Assembly: GCF_019703515.2 (NCBI RefSeq)
Contig: NC_059348.1
Coordinates: 24,724,156-24,788,155, forward strand
Direction: 5' to 3'
Source: Myxocyprinus asiaticus
Lineage: Eukaryota; Chordata; Actinopteri; Cypriniformes; Catostomidae
Length of the DNA stretch: 64,000 nucleotides
Below, in pieces: positions 56,113 to 64,000 of this stretch (position 1 is its first letter; every line of letters starts with the position of its first letter). Under the pieces are notes generated by a model. The model made no database searches, was not told the origin of the DNA, and was given only the letters and a program-made list of their open reading frames with translations. The translations under genes and the position numbers were made by a program.

Positions 56113-56721
56113 CTAGAAACTTTAAGGTTGTGTGGTGAAGACTAGTGTGGGAAAGAAAGCAGAGAGCCACACGTCAATGTGAAGGAACGTTTGTAGAGGT
56201 TAGTGGATGCCTCAAAATTACACACCAAAATCCAAAATTAATCTCACCCTTGAGTGAAGCAGGCAGACAACAAAACTTGAGGAAGTTATTTTGTGCTCAA
56301 ACGGGCTGTCTCATTGCAGATGATTAGAGAGAAAAGAGATGGCTGATTGCAATGAAAGGAACACGGCAAAAAGCCATTGTCATCTGCCTGCGAAGCGACA
56401 GAGAGGAGGGAGGAGAGAACACTAAAGGCCTTGGAAAATCTTCAATTAGAGTGATTCTATTACACAATTACTCGTGAAGCAGTTAACATGCACAGAGCAA
56501 GTGCGACTCGAATTTCTGAGAGACAGAAAACGAGAGATAAAGATGCCACCTCTATTTTAGAGAATTATGGCTGTTGATAAAACACTGACAGGCTCCCCAT
56601 CCATAAAAAGTATTAAATAAAAGTAATGAATCACATTATGATAAAACTTCTGCAGGAATGAGAGTGAAAGAGAGAGAGATAAAGCAAGAGAAGTTGCACA
56701 CAGAGCTGCAAGTGAACTCAC

Positions 56722-56886
56722 ATTTTTGGGGAAGTCGGCTTTGAGTTCAGCCACGCTCCTGCACCAGTAGGCGGCTGTTTTCTCACTAATGAGCTCAATG
56801 TTGAGGAAGGAGCCCTGGCCAGGACCGAAAACGTGACCTGAGGTGGTCCCACGCACAATTCGCGGTGACACATTGGTCACCAAATC
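56722..56886 (-). CDS. dpyd: dihydropyrimidine dehydrogenase, exon 14 (165 bp)
   Basis: The exon begins at GATTTGGTGACC after a ctcgcttgcag acceptor and ends AAAAAT before gtgagttc. It encodes 55 residues, [17 protein letters not shown] through [10 protein letters not shown], which is the start of the FMN barrel proper. The asparagine of SSFLN/GSFLN fits substrate-contacting Asn609. The length equals human DPYD exon 14, the exon skipped in the known IVS14+1G>A enzyme deficiency, which anchors the numbering used here. Phase 0 at both ends joins cleanly to exon 15. The preceding exon, which should end near FSLDK, was not found between 56887 and 64000. Confidence 0.96.
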
Positions 56887-59800
56887 CTGCAAGCGAGAGA
56901 AACTTTGTTACTGTTAACTAAACTGCAATTATTACAAAGAGAACACAAGCCGCCATTGGTAGGCTGAATATTTATCACACTTAAAGGAATGAATAACAAA
57001 GGAATGAAAAGATTTTTCTTCTGAAACCCTAACATACCTTTAAAGGGTATATTTCACCCATAAATGAAAATTCTGTCACTATTTACTCACCCTCATGCTG
57101 TTCTTTTAAATTCTGATTCTGCTCTTTCCCATACAATGAAACTGAATAGGAACTGAGGCTCGCTGCTAGCCCTTCAACGGATAGTTCACCCAAAAATGAA
57201 TTTACTCCCCTTCATGAATTCCCAGATGTATATGACTTTCTTTCTTCAGCAGAACACAAACAAAGATTTTTAGAAGAATATTTAAAGTATGTAGGTCCAT
57301 ACAATCCACGTGAATGGTTATAAGACCTTTGTAGCTCCAAAAATTAATTCATTGGTTAAACCATATCTTCAGAAGCGATACAACAGGTGTGAGTGAGAAA
57401 CAGATCAAGATTTAAGTCATTTTTTACTCTAAATCTCCACTTTCACTTTTACATCTGAAAGTCACATGTGGTGCCTCTTTAGTTTCACTTTCACATCTGA
57501 AAGTGAAAGTTAAAATGGAGATTTAGAGTACAAAATGACTAAAATATTGTTCTGTTTCTCACCCACACCTATTCATCATATGGATTACTTTTATGTTTCC
57601 TTTAAGTGATTTTTGGAGCTACAAAGGTCTGATCGCCATTCACTTGCATTGTATGGAGCAGAGATATTTTTCTAAAAATCTCTGTTTATGTTCTGCTGAA
57701 GACAGAAAGTCATACACAGCTGGGATTTCATGAGGGTGAGTAAATAATGACAGAATTGTCATTTTTGGGTGAACTATCCTTTTAATTTTCTTTATCATAT
57801 TACCAAACTCCACAAATGCTGTGTATTTCTAGACAATGCATGCATCTATCAAATATACTGTATTTAAACTTTTTAATCACAATTAGGAAAAATATTATGA
57901 TAAATGAATTGATAAGACCATGGGCCATTAGTAAGAGCAATTAGAATTAATTTGCATGTGTTAATTAGGAGCCACACAATTTAAATCAATTAAGATAACT
58001 GAGTGCACCCTGTTACCTTTTGTAAGAAACTGAGGAAGATAAAAACATCTTCATAATTATTTGTATGAATATATTTGAATATATTTATTGCATACTGTAT
58101 ACTTATTTTGAAGATATTTATTATTTAATTAAGACTGAAAGCATTTCTTGTGAAACTGTAGGATCTTCCCATCACAAATTGGGTACCTGTCTAATACGCT
58201 TCTAAACGTATTAAACCTGCCAGGAATTTTGTAGCCTGTGGTTATCCATCTGCTTTAACATAACATCTGGCTTTAAAGCTAATGGCAGGAATGTATCTAC
58301 AGGGCAGTATACATCACTTAAATTTGATGTAGAGATGGTGAAGGTAGTGAGCGTAGCCGTGGCTGCTGATGAAGGAGATGTATGGATATAAATTGTCTGG
58401 AGGTGTTTGAGAATTGTAAGGTAATTAGACAGTAGAGAATATGAAATCTAACAGAAATAAACACACGATCATACCATTAAAGTGGTTGTTCATGCAACAA
58501 TGAAAATGTTTCCCATATGACTTTCTTCTTTGGAACTCAGGAGATGTTATGTAGCATGTTAGCCTCACTCACCATTCACTTTTATTGTATATTGTATAGA
58601 ATTCACCATTCACTTATATTGTATATAAAAGTGAATGGTGACAGAGGCAAACATTCTGCCTAACCACTCCTTTTGTGTTCCACTGAAGAAAGAAAGAAAG
58701 AAAGAAAGAAATATTTGGAACAACAACCACCATGATACATGAACAAAACCACAATGGGCCATTATGCTTTTGTGACAGGCGTAGTTTCACAGAGAGACTG
58801 GAACTAGCTCATTGCATATGTGAAGGAAAAAAAACTACACAATTAAGTGTTGTAGGCACAAACATATGCAGTATAAATAATAAAATAAAATAAAAAAACA
58901 ATGCAAAATACAATTTCATGGCTGGTAAGACAGATATATGGCCAGTACATTTTCTCAGTAGGACCCTGTACACACATATCCACATACATTTTATTGTGAG
59001 TACCCTCTTTAAGGTAATATGTATGAAGGGTATCCAGTGGTAAGTAAATAATCTCTGCTTCTCTCAGCCCATTAGCATGCGTTAACCTGTCAAACATTAG
59101 CCTTGGTTGATTTCACAGCTACTCATTTGCGCAGAGACGAGGTCAGTGGATATAGCTGCGGCTGCGTGTGTGGTTTCCAGCAATCTGAGGGGGTTATCAC
59201 ACCGGCACAGCCCAGTAATCCCCCTTTTAAGACAGCACCTCTCCCAAAAGGAACTTACATGATAAAAGAGTGATCAAATGTCATGCCATGTGCCACACTT
59301 GAGCGTCCTAGAAAACTCTCTGATAAGCTGGCCTGGAAGCATATTCATGGTAATTACAGATACCGTGGCTATGCTGTCCCTTCACCTCGCGGAGGACCTG
59401 CCAACACGACAGCCCTCCTGCCCCGCCCCCTTCCTCATTCTCACTCAGAGAAGATCTCCGGTTAAATATTAGTCTCCCTGCCATTTAAACAGTCCGCAAT
59501 GGCCCAGCCATTTTTAAAGCTGACACAGGAAAGCATTCGGCCACAATTATCTCTATGACTACAGCCATCATTATGTTGACATAGGGTTAGCTGTGAGAGG
59601 GGTAGAGAATCCGTTCCAACCACTATTCTTTTCTCTGAGGTAGAGTGTCCTAGCATTAAACCTAACAGGTCAAGGTACTGTACACATGACTGTGAAAGGA
59701 GATTGCGAAACAATTACAGCTTACACAACTGTTAGTGGCAGGTTGTGTAAGCAAATACTTGGAAGTACAAGTTGGAGACCACAGCCGCTTACAGCAGATT

Positions 59801-60410
59801 AGATACACTGTACTGTGAAAGCAAACCTATTCACCTTAGGATGTGACGTGGTAAAAAGGAAAATGGCCTTGATGGTAATGATGCCGATAATTACTTTTCC
59901 ATCCAATAGCCTAGATAGCTACATGCTCATGTTTTCACACCATAATACTAATGGGCAAAACAACCCTTTATTTTTTGTAATTTGTTTTTCCACTTTTTTT
60001 AGTCATAGTTTTAGTCTTTTGATGAAAATGTCCCTTTAATTCAGTCAATTTCATCATGTCATATTCATTCATTTTAAACAATTTTACCCTGACTAAAATG
60101 GCATACATTTCTATTCAACGAAAATAACATTATAGTTGACAGTCCTATGTCAAATGACAAAACTTTAACATACCAAACTTCTACCAAAAATTAAATAATT
60201 AAAAAAATATGTATGACATGTATCAAACATATAAAAGACAACAAAAAATGTGAAAACTGTCCTTGTTGTGAAAACCTCAGCTCCTGAAATCATGAGTATA
60301 CTGAAGTATTAGCTACTTTTTAGAAGTTACTGTATTGTGGATTCTTCATGCTTTAGAGGCTTCTTCTTACTTTCATTTTCATGTTTTATATAGTTTAGGA
60401 TATTGCATTA
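56887..60410. other. dpyd intron 13 side, palindromic repeats and a unique block
   Basis: Angel-like palindromes occupy 57041-57785 and 58478-58740, with an AAGA run at 58686-58711. The interval 59100-59480 is GC-richer, unique-looking and could be conserved non-coding DNA; its open frames show no family resemblance. The exon expected upstream of exon 14 was not found. Confidence 0.45.
57041..57785. repeat. Angel-like palindromes, two in tandem or nested
   Basis: A left-end fragment (TAAAGGGTATATTTCACCCA) at 57041 is followed by a complete palindrome from 57178 (CGGATAGTTCACCCAAAAAT) to 57785 (TTTTTGGGTGAACTATCCTT). Internally TCACATCTGAAAGT and TTCACTTTTACATCTGAAAG repeat around 57440-57510. 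Confidence 0.65.
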
Positions 60411-60418
60411 CGTGTAGC

Positions 60419-61253
60419 CAGGGTTGGGAAGGTTACTTTTGAAATGTATTCCACTACAGATTACAGAATACATGCTGTAAAATGTAATTTTTAACGTATT
60501 CCGTTAGATTACTCAAGGTGAGTAACGTATTCTAAATATTTTGGATTACTTCTTCAGCACTGCTAGATTTTTTCACTTGTTTTGACTATAAAAACTCTGC
60601 CAGTACAGTAAGACAAAATACACATGTTAAAAATACATTCTCTGAAAAACCTAAATATCTTATGCAGTGTTGTTTCTAAAACAAGATAAATCAAACTGAT
60701 CTTGTTTTGAGGCTTTTTAGATATTTTTACAGGAAAACAATACAAAAATTATTATCAAGAATACGATTTTTGCCCTAATATCAAAGGTCTTACTAGAAAA
60801 AAAGAAATTATGATCCAACGTGAATTTTCTTGATAAGAAATATGATCGTGCCTGGTAACACGTGCATGTAAAATGGCTAGAAATAGCATTTTAGCTTAGC
60901 GTAAAGCTGACAATTTACACAAGGTTTATTTCTATATCTTCTCCTCCAAACTTACTTCAAATGTACTTCTCTGTCTGCTCGTATGAATGTAACACATCAT
61001 AAGAAAGTGTTTCACCGCTGTTCAAATGCACTTTGGATCGCATCATTTATATGTATAAATGTTTTCCATCTGAAAGGACTAAATATTAAATGAAACAAAT
61101 GACAATAAAATGCAAAGTAATCTCTTCAGTAATCAAAATACTTTTTCTAATTACCAATGATTGAAACTGTAACTCTAGTGGAATACAGTTACTTATATTT
61201 TGTATTTTAAATACGTAATCCTGTTACATGTATTCCGTTACTCCCCAACCCTG
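60419..61253. mobile_element. non-autonomous hAT element, perfect 8-bp duplication
   Basis: The left end CAGGGTTGGGAAGGTTACTT and the inverse of the right end CAGGGTTGGGGAGTAACGGA are flanked by exact cgtgtagc at 60411-60418 and 61254-61261. GTATTCC(A/G) motifs mirror each other inside the ends. The interior lacks a transposase. Confidence 0.82.
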
Positions 61254-61670
61254 CGTGTAGCACATTTTTATGGAAACAGAACTTTCACAACAACAAAAGT
61301 TATGCATTCTGACTACATAACTTAGTTAATGTTCACCTGTGTACTTCATTGTCTGTGCCGATGTAAGTTATAATATTACATTTTTTGCTGTGGACATAGT
61401 GATTAATCTCATATGTCTGTGGGAAGCATTTGAGTGAAGTAATTTACTGAATTATTTCTAGATTTTCCTTAAAAATATTGCTTGTGCATTGTTAATAACT
61501 TGCAGTATTATTAATTTTCTCATCATATTTTCGCCAACAGATATCTTAATCAAAATCGTTTAACTATTGCCATGTGCCATTTTCGTCTTCATCTTCATTG
61601 ACGAAATCAAAAACATTTAGTCAACGAACATCTTTGTCACTCATTTCGTTGATGAGATCTTTTGAGTTTT

Positions 61671-62235
61671 TAAAGGAATATTCCGGGTTCAATACAAGTT
61701 AAGCTCAATCAGCAGCATTTGTGGCATAATGTTGATTATCACAAAAATTATTTTGACTCATCCCTACTTTTCTTAAAAAAAAAAGCAAAAATCGAGGTTA
61801 CAATGAGGCATTTACAATGGAAGTGAATGGGACCAATATTTGGAGGGTTTAAAAGGCAGAAATGTGAAGCTTATAATTTTATAAAAGTACTCTTTCTAAT
61901 TCTTCTGTTTAAACTCAAGTATTTGAGCTGTAAAGTTGTTTAAATCTTCATTTTTTTAGTCGCTTTAGGGTTTTAGGATTTGCTGACATTACATCGTCAT
62001 CGCAATGAAGTTGTAAAATTTATATTTCTGTTTGAATTTCACACAGAAAAGGTTAGTAAATGATTTTATTATACTAAAATAATGTTAACACACATATTGT
62101 TTATGTCTTGTGGCTATACTTTAAGTGAGTATTTTAATATAAAATATTGGCCCCCATTCACTCAGAGATATCACAATTTCACCAACATTTTTTGCTTTTT
62201 TTTTTAAGAAAAGGAGGGGCAAGTCAAAATTAATG
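61671..62235. repeat. palindromic fish repeat (TAAAGGAATATTCCGGG type)
   Basis: The left arm with TTTTGACTCATCCCTACTTT and TTAAAAAAAAAAGCAAAAAT is mirrored by the right arm around 62190-62235 (AAGAAAAGGAGGGGCAAGTC). I recognise the opening AAAGGAATATTCCGGGTTCA as an abundant teleost element. No coding sequence. Confidence 0.62.
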
Positions 62236-62595
62236 TCTCAACCAAGAGGACAACGTGAGATTACGTCATGTCAATGTGAATACATAACACGAGACCACCC
62301 TCTACCCTCTCGTGAAGCCTAACAGAAGCGATGGTTTATAGTTACAAAGTACTTAAATATTTATCTTTTTTCGCACACAAAAGTGATCATATCGCTTTAG
62401 AAAGCATTAATTTAACCACTGGAGTCATATCGATGACACTTATGCTGACTGTCTATTATTTTTCATTCACTTGCATTTTAAGGACCTACTGAGCTAAGAT
62501 ATTTTTAGTTCCCTATCTATCACTCACTCGACGTTGTGTCAGTGACTAGGGGTCACTCTTGGGAGCCCGAGACACTTCTGGTCTTTGATAAAAGG

Positions 62596-62656
62596 CCAAT
62601 GAAAATTGGTGAGTGGTATTTGCATACCACTCCCCTGGACATACGGGTATAAAAGG
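62596..62656 (+). promoter_or_regulatory. CCAAT-octamer-TATA promoter module, DIRS copy 3
   Basis: CCAAT (62596-62600), ATTTGCAT (62618-62625) and TATAAAAGG (62648-62656) are identical in order and spacing to copies 1 and 2. Confidence 0.65.
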
Positions 62657-62912
62657 AGCTGGTATGCAACCACTCATTCAGATTTTCTCTTCGGAGCCGA
62701 ACGGTCGATGTTTACTGAGCTGACTTTTCGTTCACCTCTGCTGGATCTGACGGCGCATTTCAGCGGCTTCTCCCTCCTCTGCACTGGTGCACCGCAGAGA
62801 ACGCCCCTGGGCGCTTTTGCAGAAATAAGAGAGTATATTTTTCTAAAAGAGTATATTTCTCTAAAAGAGCGGCACACATGGAACGTCTTTTTAAAGACGT
62901 GTCTTTTTAAAG

Positions 62913-63830
62913 ATGCCTTTCCGTTTGTGTGTTATTCCTGGTTGCCGTAATTATCTCTCAACTTCTGACGGTCACGATCGCTGTCTTTCGTGTCTGGGCG
63001 CGACCCACATGGAGACAGCGTTCGTGAATGGATCATGTATTCATTGCAAGAACATGAACATGGCAACGTTGCGGTCGCGGCTTGCTTTCGTAAGAGGCCA
63101 GCGCGGCTAGCACTGGGGGCGATTTGGGGACCCCAATGGGACCACCTCCGCCGGGTATCACCCCACGGACCTCCCATTCCCAAGCACGCTCATCTGCCCC
63201 GATCGGACTTCCGGATGAGTCCACCGGCTCATCTCACGGCGAGTTTGACCTCTTGTTCGGAGCCTGAGAAGCTGATGAGCTCTCGAGCGCAGCATCGGAG
63301 AGCGGGCTCGTCCAGTCGGACGCAGAAAACTCAGCTGGGCTCCCCCCCTCGGGTACGGTCGCCCAGTCACAGGCTGACGCAGAAATGACGGACATGCTTT
63401 CCCGGGCAGCCGTGAGCGTCAGGCTAGAGTGGAAGCCTCCACTCTCCCCTGAACCCTCGCGGATCGATGATTGGTTCCTGGGCTCGCGGCGCCACTCACA
63501 GCCACGCCCCACTCCAGTTCCTTTCTTCCCGGAAGTGCAGGAGGAGCTGACAAGGTCGTGGGAAGCACCTTCTACTGCCCAGTCCCGATCTTTCAGCTCC
63601 CCCGCCCTCACTACCCTCGATGGTGGGGCGGCCAGGGGCTATTCGGCGATTCCCCCAGTGGATAAGGTGTTCGTGGTGCACCTATGCCCGTGGAGCGCTG
63701 CCACCTGGCATGGGTGCCCAAAGCTCCCATCCAAGGCCTGTAGGTTTACGTCGCCCCTGACGGCCAAAGCCTACAGTGCAGCTGGACAAGCCACCTCCGC
63801 CCTGCACGCCATGGCTCTCCTGTTATGTGT
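62913..63830 (+). pseudogene. DIRS gag-like fragment, copy 3
   Basis: Starts MPFRLCVIPGCRNYLSTSDG with the Cys-rich motif, then loses frame near 63095 where about 70 bp present in copies 1 and 2 are missing. A TGA interrupts the acidic region near 63266. The later part (SPEPSRIDDWFLGS, FFPEVQEELTRSWEAP) is open from 63385 until the deletion junction at about 63823. It is a truncated, non-functional gag. Confidence 0.8.
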
Positions 63831-64000
63831 CGGCCTGGTGCGCTGGCTACGAGGCACACAGTGGTCTGCCCATCACACACTGCCAGTTCACGTAACACAG
63901 TTCAGCCAGTTGCGGCGTTTCGTATAGGGACCCCTATTGTCACTACATCGACACAACGTCGAGTGAGTGACAGATAGGGAATGTCCTGGTTACTTGCGTA

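Larger units (their letters stand above)
62511..64000 (+). mobile_element. DIRS-type retrotransposon, copy 3, internally deleted and cut by the window end
   Basis: GTT (62508-62510) precedes the CCCTATCTATCACTC terminus. The left terminal repeat, promoter module and gag-like region follow. At about 63823 (CTCTCCTG then TTATGTGTCGGCC) the sequence jumps to what corresponds to about 24597 in copy 1, skipping the rest of gag, all of reverse transcriptase, RNase H and recombinase (about 4.3 kb). It continues into the internal complementary region (from about 63925) when the window ends. It is therefore a non-autonomous derivative. Confidence 0.9.

Noticed and set aside
59278..59472. Two overlapping open frames as a small gene
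   Set aside because: No start context, no similarity to any family I know and no splice signals; more likely non-coding sequence.
56887..64000. The upstream dpyd exon (exon 13)
   Set aside because: I looked on the minus strand for a frame ending near FSLDK before a splice donor and found none; it is probably beyond 64000.

Overview
The window is vertebrate nuclear DNA from a bony fish, most likely a cyprinid or close relative. It is AT-rich, has no compact coding, and is full of teleost-type repeats: Tc1 transposons, hAT elements with 8-bp target duplications, a tRNA-headed SINE, short palindromic elements and DIRS retrotransposons. The only host gene I can support is dihydropyrimidine dehydrogenase (dpyd), on the minus strand. 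Five coding exons are visible, at 56722-56886, 52080-52148, 32324-32407, 8343-8463 and 2403-2522. All have GT-AG junctions and the reading frame is continuous across them. By homology and by the 165-bp length of the first, they correspond to human exons 14-18 (about residues 581-767). They encode part of the FMN-binding barrel that reduces uracil and thymine, including the catalytic Cys671 equivalent. The rest of the gene lies outside the window or was not recognised.

Everything else is intron sequence or repeats. Intron 17 (2523-8342) carries a three-level nest: a TA-flanked element (4039-7830), a TTAA-flanked element (4336-7422) and a Tc1 transposon (5149-6729). The middle element holds a near-identical copy of the 380 bp that includes the exon-17 splice acceptor. 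Intron 16 (8464-32323) holds a hAT element (10725-13239), a large head-to-head palindromic transposon (14262-25545) interrupted by a Sleeping Beauty-type fragment and a complete DIRS element (18994-25088), a second Tc1-type transposon (26028-27497), and several GC-rich repeat fragments. Intron 15 (32408-52079) holds a related palindromic transposon with a THAP zinc-finger start in both arms (33877-35779), two hAT elements (37033-37949, 39365-40170), a truncated Tc1 copy, two SINE copies and a second DIRS element (45233-49637). Intron 14 holds microsatellites and a nested palindrome (54449-56112). Upstream of exon 14 are palindromic repeats, a hAT element (60419-61253) and the start of a third DIRS element (62511 to the window end).

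The most informative system is the set of three DIRS (tyrosine-recombinase) retrotransposons. Copy 1 has gag-like, reverse transcriptase/RNase H and recombinase regions, inverted terminal repeats, and an internal complementary region that matches its two ends joined through GTT. Its empty target site is preserved in the opposite arm of the palindrome it landed in. Copy 2 lacks the recombinase and has a damaged polymerase motif. Copy 3 is deleted from gag straight to the 3' region. All three carry the same CCAAT box, ATTTGCAT octamer and TATAAAAGG in the terminal repeat, a promoter-like arrangement resembling octamer-dependent host promoters.
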